Source: Congzhengia sp045576635
GTDB lineage: Bacteria; Bacillota; Clostridia; UBA1381; UBA9506
Reading direction: 5' to 3'
Length of the DNA stretch: 64,000 bases
Assembly: GCA_045576635.1 (NCBI GenBank)
Contig: JAZNGT010000036.1
Location: forward strand, 1-64,000
The notes beneath the pieces were generated by a model. It was not told where the DNA came from, did not search any database, and saw only the letters and a list, made by a program, of their open reading frames with translations. Position numbers and translations under genes: made by a program. Positions 41,511 to 50,288 of the stretch are shown one piece after another; the stretch's first letter is position 1; every line of letters starts with the position of its first letter.

Positions 41511-41821
41511 TTGTTCAAAAACTCTTTTTCCATTTCTAAAATATCTTCAAGCCAGTAGATACCGATATCCAAAGCCGCCCACATGCTCTTTCGTTCTGCC
41601 TTTTTGGTAAGTTTTGCGGTAGAAATATCTTCGCCATTTTTCTCTAAAAGTTCAATGGTGATTTTTGTTGCCATGTCTAAATCATTTACCTTTTCAGATT
41701 CTAAAATAGTGAATCTCGTGATAAAGTTTTCGTTAAAATCGCCATAATAAAGGACGTTACCGTCACGGATTAAGGGCTTTCCGCGATAGATTAAGCTTTC
41801 TCTTTCTGTTACTGCTGCCAT
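41507..41821 (-). CDS. Conserved small hypothetical protein
   Basis: 104 residues, soluble, acidic, no cysteine. I do not recognise it. The sequence (YRGKPLIRDGNVLYYGDFNENFIT) suggests a beta-rich N-terminal half followed by a helix. AGGAGG precedes the ATG. 26 bp downstream of ricT on the same strand, so it belongs to the darA-holB-ricT transcript. Its stop codon lies in the outer helix of structured element copy 3. Confidence 0.8.
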   Translation of the reverse strand: MAAVTERESLIYRGKPLIRDGNVLYYGDFNENFITRFTILESEKVNDLDMATKITIELLEKNGEDISTAKLTKKAERKSMWAALDIGIYWLEDILEMEKEFLNK

Positions 41822-41847
41822 GTTGTAAGCCTCCTGTATTCTTATAA

Positions 41848-42729
41848 TCAGTCTTTTTCTAACTCTTTTAATGTTTTAATGTCTACCTGGTCCTCGTCAT
41901 CTTTACGATTTCTGGACGCATTTTTTATAATTACAATGTCGTCTACTTTAAATTCGTTTATGACGGCATCGTTTTCTGCATTGAGTTTCACCTGCACCAT
42001 TCCGCGCAAAAGATGCGTTCCGGTTACGGTGCCGCGTCCCATCGGCGTATCTACAATTGCGCCTACGTTCGGTGTGCGGTCAATCAAACTTTCGTATGCT
42101 TCCTGCTCGTACTTTAAGCAGCACATGAGTCTGCCGCAGGTGCCCGAGATTTTTGTGGGATTTAAAGAAAGCGACTGTTCCTTTGCCATTTTAATAGAAA
42201 CCGGCTCAAAATCCCCTAAAAACTGGGAGCAACAAAGCGCTCTGCCGCAAACGCCGAGACCGCCGAGTAATTTCGCCTCGTCTCTTACACCTATCTGGCG
42301 AAGTTCAATTCTTGTTCTGAACACCGCTGCAAGGTCTTTTACGAGTTGTCTGAAATCGACTCTGCCGTCTGCTGTAAAATAAAATAAAATCTTGCTGTTG
42401 TCAAACGTGTATTCGACATCAATCAGGTTCATATCGAGTTCGTTTTCGGCAATTTTTTTCAGGCACACATCAAACGCTTCTTTTGCGCGCACCTGATTTT
42501 CTTTTACTTGCTTTGTGTCTTCGTCAGTTGCCTTTCTTAAAATGCTTTTAATCGGCATCTGAAACGATTCTTCGTCAACTTCGCGGTCTGTCAGCACAAC
42601 TTTTCCGTACTCAATTCCCCTTGAAGTTTCGACAATCGCGCCATCGCCGACCGAAAGCGCTATATTTTCAGGATTAAAATAATAAATTTTACCAACGGGC
42701 TTAAATCTGATGCCCACTACCTTTGTCAT
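41848..42729 (-). CDS. ricT: RicT/YaaT (PSP1 domain) protein
   Basis: In Bacillus RicT (YaaT) is part of the RicAFT complex, which carries Fe-S clusters, affects mRNA maturation by RNase Y and supports sporulation and biofilm. 293 residues with the PSP1 domain; cluster-binding cysteines in GVCGRALCCSQF and GTCGRLMCCLKYE. Overlaps the holB end by 29 bp, as in many Firmicutes (darA-holB-ricT order). It may be linked in function to ymdB at 31 kb. Confidence 0.96.
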   Translation of the reverse strand: MTKVVGIRFKPVGKIYYFNPENIALSVGDGAIVETSRGIEYGKVVLTDREVDEESFQMPIKSILRKATDEDTKQVKENQVRAKEAFDVCLKKIAENELDMNLIDVEYTFDNSKILFYFTADGRVDFRQLVKDLAAVFRTRIELRQIGVRDEAKLLGGLGVCGRALCCSQFLGDFEPVSIKMAKEQSLSLNPTKISGTCGRLMCCLKYEQEAYESLIDRTPNVGAIVDTPMGRGTVTGTHLLRGMVQVKLNAENDAVINEFKVDDIVIIKNASRNRKDDEDQVDIKTLKELEKD

Positions 42730-43711
42730 GGAAATCCTCCCAAATGCGCATCACAGTTTCTAACACCGATGCGCTGTAATTTAAATTTTGTGAAAGTCTT
42801 TTTTGAAACTCTGTTACGCGGTCAAACGCCGAAACCAGACTTTTTTTGTTCATTCCGCTTACAAAAACACGTAGATTAGAAAGTTCGCTTTGGTAAATGA
42901 CGTGTTCCGGCATACCGGACAGTAAAAACACGGCGTCCCGCAAAAACGTTAATAAAAAGTCAGTAATATGTGTAATATGCTCGCGCTCAGAAATCAAAAA
43001 GTCTGCCGTTTTGCGAACGGATGCGGCGTTTTGCGTGAGCATCAAAAGATGCTCTATGCTCTTTTGAAACCGTTCTTTTAATTCCGCATCCTCTTTGAAC
43101 AAAAGCGCAGTCCCGATGCTTCCCTTAGAAAGACGGGCAAACGGTTTATGATCTGTCTCGTTTCCAAATTGTTGATTTAAATAGGTTTCTACCTCGTCGT
43201 AAGAAAGCGAAAAAAACGAAAGAATCTGACTTCTCGATAAGATTGTGGAAAGCAGCTTGTCCTGTTTTGTAACACAGATTACAAATGTTACATAAGACGG
43301 TGGCTCTTCTAAGATTTTTAAAAGCGCATTTTGTGCGCCGACGCTTAAAAGGTCGCCTTCTTTTACCAGAAACACACGCCTTTTTGCAAGATAAGGCGTA
43401 AGATAAACTTCACTTAAAATCTGCTCACGCACATCCTCAACGCCAATGGACGCTTTGTCATTAGCGGGCGCGAGCGTAAAGATATCGGGATGGTTTGCGC
43501 TTTTTGCCTTTTTGCACCCCGGGCACGCGTCACACGGCTTTTCGCCTTCGCTTTCGCAGACAAGTGCACGCGCAAAAATCTCTGCACAAAGACGTTTCCC
43601 CGTGCCATAAGCGCCCTCAAACACGTACGCATTGGAAATGCGGTCGCCCGAAAGCGCCTTGATTAAGCTGTTTTTGACCGGTTCGTGACCGTACAGTGCC
43701 TCAAATCCCAT
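42701..43711 (-). CDS. holB: DNA polymerase III delta-prime subunit
   Basis: Clamp-loader subunit. 336 residues; P-loop-like GAYGTGKRLCAEIFA, zinc cysteines CDACPGCKKA, and LLKILEEPPSYVTFVI, homologous to DnaX. It starts 2 bp after the darA stop codon, with no good ribosome site of its own, so translation is probably coupled. Confidence 0.94.
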   Translation of the reverse strand: MGFEALYGHEPVKNSLIKALSGDRISNAYVFEGAYGTGKRLCAEIFARALVCESEGEKPCDACPGCKKAKSANHPDIFTLAPANDKASIGVEDVREQILSEVYLTPYLAKRRVFLVKEGDLLSVGAQNALLKILEEPPSYVTFVICVTKQDKLLSTILSRSQILSFFSLSYDEVETYLNQQFGNETDHKPFARLSKGSIGTALLFKEDAELKERFQKSIEHLLMLTQNAASVRKTADFLISEREHITHITDFLLTFLRDAVFLLSGMPEHVIYQSELSNLRVFVSGMNKKSLVSAFDRVTEFQKRLSQNLNYSASVLETVMRIWEDFHDKGSGHQI

Positions 43712-43713
43712 AA

Positions 43714-44043
43714 TCAGACTTTTTCAAACCTCTCTACATCAATTACGAAAATGGTTGCGCCGCCCACTTCCACTTCGGCAGGATATGTTGCATAACCGGT
43801 CACACCACCGATATACGGTTCGGGCGAGAACACGATTTGCTTGCGCTTTGCACTGTGCTTTGATATCACGTCAATTACTGTCTGAACGGTTTCTTCTTCT
43901 GTTCCGACTAAAAGCGTTGTGTTGCCGGCACGCAAAAAGCCTCCGGTTGACGCCATTTTGGTAACAGAAAACCCTGCTTTGTTAAGTTCGCGCATTACGT
44001 TGTTACCGTCATCATTGCTGACAATTGCAAATACGAGTTTCAT
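43714..44043 (-). CDS. darA: Cyclic-di-AMP receptor DarA (PII-like)
   Basis: PII-like trimeric protein that binds c-di-AMP (PstA/DarA/YaaQ). 109 residues; KLVFAIVSNDDGNNVMREL start and the ligand-loop motif STGGFLRAGNTTLLVGTE. Downstream effectors are unknown. GGGAGG precedes the ATG. Confidence 0.95.
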   Translation of the reverse strand: MKLVFAIVSNDDGNNVMRELNKAGFSVTKMASTGGFLRAGNTTLLVGTEEETVQTVIDVISKHSAKRKQIVFSPEPYIGGVTGYATYPAEVEVGGATIFVIDVERFEKV

Positions 44044-44118
44044 AACTTACATTCCTCCCTTTTTCGTAATCCGTTTCTTCGGTATATTTTTATGCTGAAA
44101 ACGCGAAAAAGATGTGCC

Positions 44119-45243
44119 TTACGCGTCCTCTTTTACAAGGCTTAGGATAAATTCTCCCAAATCACGCGTTGCGTTCGGTTTTCCGAAATGTGCTGCGCTT
44201 TCTGAAAGGCGTTTTGCTTTAAACGGATCGTGTATCAGTTGATACACCGCTTCTTCTGCACCGAATGTTTCGCTTAAACTGAGTGCTACACCGTTATTCA
44301 GCATAAATTCTTTGTTTCGGTCCTCCTGACCGGGAATCGGGTCTAAAAGCAAAATCGGAAGGCGTTTTGCGAGCGCCTCCGACGTAGAAAGTCCGCCGGG
44401 TTTTGTAATCAGGCAGTCACACGCGTCCATTAACACATCTACATTATCCACATAGCCGTAGGTTACCACCCGTTTTTTAAACTTGCATTTGTTGATTCTG
44501 TTTTTCAGTTTTTTGTTACTGCCGCACACCATAAGAATCTGAAAATCCTCATCCAGTTTGTCGAGCCTTTTTAAAAGTTCAACTACGTGTGTGCCGTAGC
44601 CCATTGAGCCCATCATTACCAAAATGGTAAATTTGTCATCAATGCCTAATGCGCGACGCGCCTCGTCGGCAGGCATTTTCTCGGAAAATTTTGTGTCAAT
44701 GGGGATGCCAAGTGGCAATACGTTTTTGAGTGTACCCCATTTTTTAAGTGCCTGGTACGATAAAAGTTCCGACGGAATCACGTAATAGTCTGATTTTGCC
44801 TGTTCCCAGAAAGGATGCACGGTAAAATCCGTCACAATCGAAATGACTTTTGCGTGAAAGGGATGCTTCTTTTTGATTCTGTCTAATGCGATGGTGACAA
44901 AAAGATGCGTGCTTACAATCACGTCAGGACGAAACGAATCAATATATGCGTAAAGTTTTTTGCTGAATGCGTTGGTCAGAAATGTGTTGGTTTTGGAAAC
45001 TTCCGCCGGGGGATTTTCTCTCTGGTCTAAAAGGCCGTAGAGTGACCCGTAAAGTTTCGGCGCTATGGTAGTAGAAAGGATGTATCCCTTTGATACTGCC
45101 TCTGCGAGCGCACTGTTTACATGTTCTGCCGCGTCGAGCATTCTGCATTCAACGTCTTTATGCCCTTCAAAATATCGCATCATCGCGCGGGCTGCCTGAT
45201 GGTGCCCGCCACCTGTCGGAATCGAAAGAAACAGTACCTTCAT
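44119..45243 (-). CDS. Diacylglycerol glycosyltransferase-like protein (MGDG synthase/GT28 family)
   Basis: Similar to UgtP/YpfP, which add glucose to diacylglycerol for glycolipids and lipoteichoic acid anchors. 374 residues; N-terminal MKVLFLSIPTGGGHHQAARAM with the GGGHxxAA motif and the C-terminal UDP-sugar site ITKPGGLSTSEALAKRLPIL. The sugar is not predictable. Weak ribosome site AAAGG. Confidence 0.9.
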   Translation of the reverse strand: MKVLFLSIPTGGGHHQAARAMMRYFEGHKDVECRMLDAAEHVNSALAEAVSKGYILSTTIAPKLYGSLYGLLDQRENPPAEVSKTNTFLTNAFSKKLYAYIDSFRPDVIVSTHLFVTIALDRIKKKHPFHAKVISIVTDFTVHPFWEQAKSDYYVIPSELLSYQALKKWGTLKNVLPLGIPIDTKFSEKMPADEARRALGIDDKFTILVMMGSMGYGTHVVELLKRLDKLDEDFQILMVCGSNKKLKNRINKCKFKKRVVTYGYVDNVDVLMDACDCLITKPGGLSTSEALAKRLPILLLDPIPGQEDRNKEFMLNNGVALSLSETFGAEEAVYQLIHDPFKAKRLSESAAHFGKPNATRDLGEFILSLVKEDA

Positions 45244-45263
45244 GAAAGATCACGTACCTTTGT

Positions 45264-45608
45264 TTAGAATAAACCGGGAATACCAAGTCCTCCGGTGATT
45301 GCGCTCATGCCTTCTTCCGTCATTTTGTCAACCTGATGGATGGCATCGTTTACCGCAACCGTAATCAAATCTTCTAACATTTCGGTGTCTTCCGGGTCAA
45401 CAATTTCCGGTGCAATGGAAATCTTTGTGATTTCTTTTGTGCCCTTCATGGTTACTTTTACTTTTCCGCCGCCGGCAGATGCCTCAACGGTTTTTTCTTC
45501 AAGTTCTCCCTGCACACGCTGCATTTCTTCCTGCATCATTTGTGCCTGTTTTAACATTGTGTTCATTTTGTGGTTACCGCCACCGGTAAATTTGTTGCCT
45601 TGTGCCAT
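45264..45608 (-). CDS. ybaB: YbaB/EbfC nucleoid-associated protein
   Basis: Small dimeric DNA-binding protein nearly always beside dnaX. 114 residues; long helix MLKQAQMMQEEMQRVQGELE, then VEASAGGGKVKVTMKGTKEI and ITGGLGIPGLF end. GGAGG precedes the ATG; 25 bp downstream of dnaX. Confidence 0.96.
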   Translation of the reverse strand: MAQGNKFTGGGNHKMNTMLKQAQMMQEEMQRVQGELEEKTVEASAGGGKVKVTMKGTKEITKISIAPEIVDPEDTEMLEDLITVAVNDAIHQVDKMTEEGMSAITGGLGIPGLF

Positions 45609-45633
45609 GAAATATTCCTCCGTTTTTATGGAA

Positions 45634-47274
45634 TTAAATAAACTGAATTTCTGAATGTGTTTTGCTGAGTTCTTCTAATTTTTTTAAGCGGTCGTCTGTG
45701 TCTGTGCCTACGCCAATTTCTTTTGGTGTGACACACTGAACCGGAATGTCCTGTTGCGTTACGCTTTTTACTGCCTCACAGATAAGCGCAAGGTTTGCGG
45801 GTTTTGATACCAAACTTTTGGATATCATCGCATTTTCCCCGAAAACAAGGCAGAGTTTTTGGTTGACCATTTTTGGTTTTACCATAATAAGATGCGGCGA
45901 TAGCGGTGCGCCCCCGTGCGATTTGATATAGGCTACGATTTCGGGCCATCTTGCTTCTACGCCGTCTGCATTTTGGGGAGCATCGTTCTCGCAAAGTGGC
46001 TTTTCTTGCGGTGTTTCTTTTAAAGGTTCTTCCGCCACAACAGGTTTTACTTCTTTTTTCGGTGCGTCTATTTTTTCTGCGTCGTCTTTCGCCTTTGGCG
46101 CGGACGCATCTACAACTTGTACACCGTTTTTAAGCGCCGCCTCTAAACTGGAAACTCTGTCTAAAAGTGCTTCTTTTGTGTCTTCTAAATCCGGCTCGCA
46201 AAGTTTTACAAGTGCCATTTCGTAAAGCGTTCTCGAAAAGCCGGAATAGCGCGCCTTTGCATATGCGTCGCTTAAAAGGTCAATCGCGCGGAGCAGTCTT
46301 TCGTTTGAAAATAACTCTGTCAGCGATTCAATTTTTTCTGTATTTTCTTTGGATGTATTTAAAAACGCTGACGCGTTTTTGGTCATTTTGACAACCAAAA
46401 CGTCTCTTAAATATCGAATCAGTCGTTCTGCAAAAAGGCCCGTTTCTTTTCCCTGCTCGATGACAAGATTAAAAAGTTCAAGCACGCCTTTCGTGTCGCC
46501 TGTTGCTGCACTCTTTGCGATGTCGTACATTGCAGCATCGTCTAAAATGCCCACAATTTTTACAACATCGTCGTAGGTGAGTGTGCCATCTGCCGCGCCG
46601 ACGCATTTGTCTAATACGCTTAATGCGTCTCGCATAGAGCCATCGCCCAATTCCGCAATCAGTTCCAATGCAGAACGCTCTGCCGAAATGCCGTCTGCTG
46701 ACAGAATGCTTTCCATACGGTCTGCAATATGCTGATTGGTAATGCGTTTAAATTCAAACTGCTGGCATCTGGAAAGTACCGTAATGGGAACCTTATTCGG
46801 CTCTGTTGTGGCAAGAATAAACATAACGTGCTTGGGTGGTTCTTCCAGTGTTTTAAGAAGTGCATTAAACGCCTGTTGCGTTACCATGTGCACCTCGTCT
46901 ATGATATAAACTTTTTTCTTTGCAACGGTCGGCAAAAATAAGACATCGTCGATTAAATCGCGGATGTTTTCCACCTTGTTTTTGGACGCGCCGTCAAGTT
47001 CTGTAACGTCTAAAATCGATTCGTCCAAAAGGCCGCGGCATACACTGCATTCGTTGCAGGGGTTACCCTCTTTTGGATTTAAACAGTTGACAGCACGCGC
47101 CAGAATTTTTGCCGTGGAGGTTTTGCCCGTTCCCCTAGTGCCGCAGAACAGGTATGCGTGTGCGGTAGAATCGTTCATGATTTGGTTTTTAAGTGTTTTG
47201 GTAATATGCTCCTGACCGATAACATCGTCAAACGTAGTCGGTCGCCACCGTCTGTAAATTGCCTGATATGCCAC
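45634..47274 (-). CDS. dnaX: DNA polymerase III subunits gamma/tau
   Basis: Clamp-loader ATPase. 546 residues; Walker A GTRGTGKTSTAKILA, zinc site CNECSVCRG, IDEVHMV, LLKTLEEPPKHVMF and SRCQQFEFKR, then a variable Lys/Pro/Glu linker (about 390-430) and the C-terminal domain. GTG start with AAAGGAGG. It lies downstream of the SRP RNA terminator, so it needs read-through or a promoter I cannot see. I saw no obvious frameshift signal. Confidence 0.97.
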   Translation of the reverse strand: MAYQAIYRRWRPTTFDDVIGQEHITKTLKNQIMNDSTAHAYLFCGTRGTGKTSTAKILARAVNCLNPKEGNPCNECSVCRGLLDESILDVTELDGASKNKVENIRDLIDDVLFLPTVAKKKVYIIDEVHMVTQQAFNALLKTLEEPPKHVMFILATTEPNKVPITVLSRCQQFEFKRITNQHIADRMESILSADGISAERSALELIAELGDGSMRDALSVLDKCVGAADGTLTYDDVVKIVGILDDAAMYDIAKSAATGDTKGVLELFNLVIEQGKETGLFAERLIRYLRDVLVVKMTKNASAFLNTSKENTEKIESLTELFSNERLLRAIDLLSDAYAKARYSGFSRTLYEMALVKLCEPDLEDTKEALLDRVSSLEAALKNGVQVVDASAPKAKDDAEKIDAPKKEVKPVVAEEPLKETPQEKPLCENDAPQNADGVEARWPEIVAYIKSHGGAPLSPHLIMVKPKMVNQKLCLVFGENAMISKSLVSKPANLALICEAVKSVTQQDIPVQCVTPKEIGVGTDTDDRLKKLEELSKTHSEIQFI

Positions 47275-47307
47275 GCGTGCACCTCCTTTAAAACTCTTTC
47301 TTTAAGT

Positions 47308-47334
47308 AAAAAAAGCCGCGACATAAAAGCGCGG
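47308..47334 (-). terminator. Terminator of the SRP RNA
   Basis: Minus strand CCGCG ... CGCGG hairpin followed by CTTTTTTT, 34 bp upstream of dnaX. Confidence 0.8.
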
Positions 47335-47570
47335 TTTTCCTGGCACAAAGCCTGCCGCTTTGTGTAACATTTACACTTGTTCGGTCTTTGCGTTCACACC
47401 GGGAGGAGCCGCAACACACCCAAGACACCGCTTATCGCTGCTTGGTTCCCCACCTGACGAGGTTCACGGGCTCAAATTGTGCGGATCCCGGCCGACAACG
47501 CTTACGCGCCGAACGCAAAGTAAGCGCCATTGTGTATTTCACAATGGCAGAAACGCGTTTTCGTTTCTTC
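47335..47570 (-). ncRNA. ffs: Signal recognition particle RNA (large, Firmicute type)
   Basis: Minus strand. The conserved S-domain tip is clear: GAACCTCGTCAGG, GGAA tetraloop (in GGTGGGGAACC), then AAGCAGCGATAAG, which binds Ffh. A closing helix pairs CTTTGCGTTC (47511-47520 region) with GAACGCAAAG (47386-47395 region). Further 5' and 3' hairpins belong to the Alu part. With promoter and terminator, the transcript is about 240-260 nt, as in Bacillus scRNA. The exact mature ends are not fixed. Position beside dnaX is usual. Confidence 0.93.
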
Positions 47571-47576
47571 TTATAT

Positions 47577-47605
47577 AGTATATCATATTTTAGCAAATGA
47601 TTCAA
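47577..47605 (-). promoter_or_regulatory. Sigma-A promoter of SRP RNA
   Basis: Minus strand TTGAAT (47600-47605), 17-bp spacer, TATACT (47577-47582). Confidence 0.8.
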
Positions 47606-47630
47606 CTGTTTTTTTCAATTTGTATTGGGT

Positions 47631-49022
47631 TTAGTCTTTTTGTCCGAGGTATGCGTCGATTGCATTTGCTGCGTCTTTTCCTGCGCCCATAGCTAAAATA
47701 ACCGTGGCTGCTCCCGTGACAGCATCTCCGCCGGCGTATACGCCCTCGCGGGAGGTCTTACCCGACACTTCTTCTGCCACAATACCACCCCAGTCAAAAA
47801 CCTTTAAGCCGTCTGTTGTAGATGCAATGAGCGGATTCGGCGATGTACCGATTGCCATAATGACAGCATCTACGGGGAGCGTAAATGATGCGTTTTCTTT
47901 TGGAACAGGTTTTCTTCTTCCGCGCTCATCCGGCTCGCCAAGTTCCATTTCAATACAGTTTAAGCCGTTTACAAAGCGGTTTTCATCGCCTAAAATCTCG
48001 GTCGGATTGGTAAGAAGGCGGAACAAAATCCCCTCTTCTTTTGCATGGTGCACCTCTTCCTTTCGTGCAGGGAGTTCATCCATAGAGCGTCTGTACACAA
48101 TGCTTACCTCATCTGCGCCAAGGCGTTTTGCACACCGCGCCGCGTCCATTGCAACGTTACCGCCACCAACTACCGCCACGCGTTTTGCGCGAAAAACAGG
48201 GGTGTTGCTATCTTCTTTATACGCCTTCATCAGATTGATGCGGGTTAAAAATTCGTTTGCAGAATACACGCCCTTTAAATTTTCGCCCGGAATACCCATA
48301 AATTTAGGAAGACCTGCGCCAGAGCCGATAAACACTGCCTCAAAGCCTTCGGAAAGCAAATCATCTATCGAAAGTGTTTTTCCGATAATAACATTGGTTT
48401 TTATGGTAACGCCCATGGCTTTTAGGGCATTTACTTCGTGTTCTACGATTTTTTTAGGCAAACGGAATTCCGGAATGCCATAAACCAAAACACCGCCTGC
48501 AACATGAAGCGCTTCAAAGACTGTAACGAGGTAGCCTCTTTTGGCAAGTTCGCCAGCGCAAGCAAGCCCTGCCGGTCCCGAGCCAACAACGGCAACCTTA
48601 TGTCCGTTGGATTTTGGCGGGGTTACGGAATTCGTACTGTTTTCATTATGATAATCAGCCGCAAAGCGTTCCAGTTTTCCGATGGCTACCGGCTCGCCCT
48701 TTACGCCACGCACGCACTTTCTTTCACACTGATTTTCCTGCGGGCATACTCTTCCGCAAACTGCGGGTAAAGAACTTGACTCTGCTATAATCTGATACGC
48801 AGCCTCAAATTCCCCTTGTGCCATTTTTTCTAAAAAGTCAGGGATTCGGATTTTGACCGGACATCCCGATACACAAGGTTTGTGCTTGCAGTTTAAGCAA
48901 CGTTTTGCCTCTTCTATTGCCATCTCGGGTGTGTAGCCGAGTGTAACTTCGTTAAAATTTTTGTTGCGTTTGTCAGGCGCTTGAGAGGGCATTTCCTGTT
49001 GTTTAAGCGACATATTCGGCAT
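47631..49022 (-). CDS. NfnB / glutamate synthase small-subunit-like flavoprotein
   Basis: FAD and Fe-S oxidoreductase. 463 residues: N-terminal cysteines CLNCKHKPCVSGCP and CGRVCPQENQCERKCV (two [4Fe-4S] clusters), FAD-binding VAVVGSGPAGLACAGELA, and NAD(P)-binding VAVVGGGNVAMDAARC. Usually annotated gltA, but no large glutamate synthase subunit is nearby; the adjacent gene is an NfnA-like FAD/[2Fe-2S] protein. The pair therefore fits the bifurcating NADH-dependent ferredoxin:NADP+ oxidoreductase (NfnAB) or the related sulfide dehydrogenase SudAB. Confidence 0.93.
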   Translation of the reverse strand: MPNMSLKQQEMPSQAPDKRNKNFNEVTLGYTPEMAIEEAKRCLNCKHKPCVSGCPVKIRIPDFLEKMAQGEFEAAYQIIAESSSLPAVCGRVCPQENQCERKCVRGVKGEPVAIGKLERFAADYHNENSTNSVTPPKSNGHKVAVVGSGPAGLACAGELAKRGYLVTVFEALHVAGGVLVYGIPEFRLPKKIVEHEVNALKAMGVTIKTNVIIGKTLSIDDLLSEGFEAVFIGSGAGLPKFMGIPGENLKGVYSANEFLTRINLMKAYKEDSNTPVFRAKRVAVVGGGNVAMDAARCAKRLGADEVSIVYRRSMDELPARKEEVHHAKEEGILFRLLTNPTEILGDENRFVNGLNCIEMELGEPDERGRRKPVPKENASFTLPVDAVIMAIGTSPNPLIASTTDGLKVFDWGGIVAEEVSGKTSREGVYAGGDAVTGAATVILAMGAGKDAANAIDAYLGQKD

Positions 49023-49024
49023 AA

Positions 49025-49867
49025 TTATTGTTCCCCCTTTTTCAACAGGTTACACGCATCGTCATAGGCATGACGTTCAAAATCGCGGTACATGGACGCG
49101 CGCTCAATCGCTTCGTCAAAATCGACCTCATGTCCGTCAAACTCAGGGCCGTCTACGCAAGCGAATTTCATTTTTCCGCCTACGGTGAGTCTACAACCGC
49201 CACACATACCCGTTCCGTCAATCATAACGGGGTTCATACTGACAACTGTTTTGATGCCATACTCTTTTGTTAAGAGCGAAACAAATTTCATCATGACCAA
49301 AGGACCAATAGCGATAACCTCGTCATACTGTTCACCGTTTTCCAAAAGTTTTCTTAAAACGTCGGTCACAAGGCCTTTTTCACCCACACTTCCATCATCT
49401 GACGCAATATAAAGGCGTGTGCTCGCATTTTTAAATTCATCTTCTAAAATTAAAAGTTCTTTATTTCGAACACCAACAATTGTGTGAACCTCACACCCTA
49501 AACCAAACAGTTTTTTTGCAACGGGATACGCGATTGCGCTGCCAACACCGCCAGCAACAACTGCAACTTTTTTAAGTCCCTCGGTTTCTGTTGCGCGGCC
49601 GAGCGGCCCTGCAAAATCAGAAAGGCAGTCTCCTTCTGAAAGCGCATTTAATTTCTTAGTTGTCGCACCGACAACCTGAAAAATAATCGTCACGGTTCCG
49701 TTTTCGCGGTCAAAATCTGCGATGGTTAAAGGTATTCTTTCTCCCGCATCATCTACACGCAAAATAACAAACTGCCCCGGCTCTGCTTTTTTAGAAACGA
49801 GCGGCGCTTTAATTTCCATCAGCGTTACCGTAGGATTTAAAATCTTCTTTTTTTCAATCTGAAACAT
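49025..49867 (-). CDS. NfnA-like FAD/NAD-binding oxidoreductase subunit
   Basis: 280 residues of the PyrK/SudB/NfnA family: N-terminal FAD-binding beta-barrel (GERIPLTIADFD), NAD-binding VAVVAGGVGSAIAYPVA and C-terminal [2Fe-2S] site with MCGGCRLTV and FACVDGPEFDGH. It starts 2 bp upstream of its partner, so both are made from one mRNA. It would couple ferredoxin made by NifJ to NADPH supply. AAGGA precedes the ATG. Confidence 0.92.
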   Translation of the reverse strand: MFQIEKKKILNPTVTLMEIKAPLVSKKAEPGQFVILRVDDAGERIPLTIADFDRENGTVTIIFQVVGATTKKLNALSEGDCLSDFAGPLGRATETEGLKKVAVVAGGVGSAIAYPVAKKLFGLGCEVHTIVGVRNKELLILEDEFKNASTRLYIASDDGSVGEKGLVTDVLRKLLENGEQYDEVIAIGPLVMMKFVSLLTKEYGIKTVVSMNPVMIDGTGMCGGCRLTVGGKMKFACVDGPEFDGHEVDFDEAIERASMYRDFERHAYDDACNLLKKGEQ

Positions 49868-49995
49868 CGTATCATTCCTTGTGCGTAAACATTCTTCCTT
49901 ATATTATAGCACAGTAAATTCCTCGTTGTAAATACCAATTTTTAATAGGAAATACACATATTTCACAGAAATTTTGAGAAACATAAAAAAAAGTC

Positions 49996-50024
49996 TTGAC
50001 AAACGATTCTTTTTGTTGTACAAT
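49996..50024 (+). promoter_or_regulatory. Sigma-A promoter of the tRNA-Met/tRNA-Glu unit
   Basis: TTGACA (49996-50001), 17-bp spacer, TACAAT (50019-50024). Confidence 0.85.
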
Positions 50025-50042
50025 ACTTTCGTTGGGTTTTGT

Positions 50043-50119
50043 GGCGGCATGGCTCAGCTGGCTAGAGCAATCGGTTCATACCCGATAGGTCGGTGGTTCA
50101 AGTCCACCTGCCGCTACCA
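50043..50119 (+). tRNA. tRNA-Met (anticodon CAT)
   Basis: Acceptor GGCGGCA / TGCCGCT, D-arm with GCTCAGCTGGCTAGAGC, anticodon loop TTCATAC, T-arm GGTTCAAGTCC and encoded CCA. The pairing at the acceptor end suggests an elongator tRNA; a CAT tRNA modified to read isoleucine cannot be excluded. Confidence 0.93.
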
Positions 50120-50133
50120 ATTTTATATTGTAT

Positions 50134-50208
50134 GGCCCGTTGGTCAAGCGGTTAAGACACCGCCCTTTCACGGCGGTAACACGAGTTCGAGTCTCGTACG
50201 GGTCACCA
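50134..50208 (+). tRNA. tRNA-Glu (anticodon TTC)
   Basis: Acceptor GGCCCGT / ACGGGTC, anticodon loop CTTTCAC in a CCGCC/GGCGG stem, T-arm GAGTTCGAGTCTC and encoded CCA. Confidence 0.96.
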
Positions 50209-50210
50209 TT

Positions 50211-50240
50211 CGGAACAAGTTTTGCTTGTTCCGTTTTTTT
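50211..50240 (+). terminator. Terminator of the tRNA unit
   Basis: CGGAACAAG / CTTGTTCCG hairpin with seven T residues. Confidence 0.9.
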
Positions 50241-50245
50241 GTAAA

Positions 50246-50280
50246 AAAAAGCACTTGCGTTATTGCAAGTGCTTTTTTAT
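50246..50280. terminator. Terminator of the PFL-like gene
   Basis: AAAAAGCACTTGC / GCAAGTGCTTTTT hairpin, serving the minus-strand ACT-PFL operon. Confidence 0.85.
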
Positions 50281-50288
50281 TGTTCCTT

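Noticed and set aside
47360..47600. Short plus-strand open frames over the SRP RNA
   Set aside because: They overlap a clear SRP RNA on the other strand.
47704..48483. 259-codon plus-strand open frame
   Set aside because: Antisense of the NfnB-like gene with Ser/Pro-rich low-complexity composition; no start signal.
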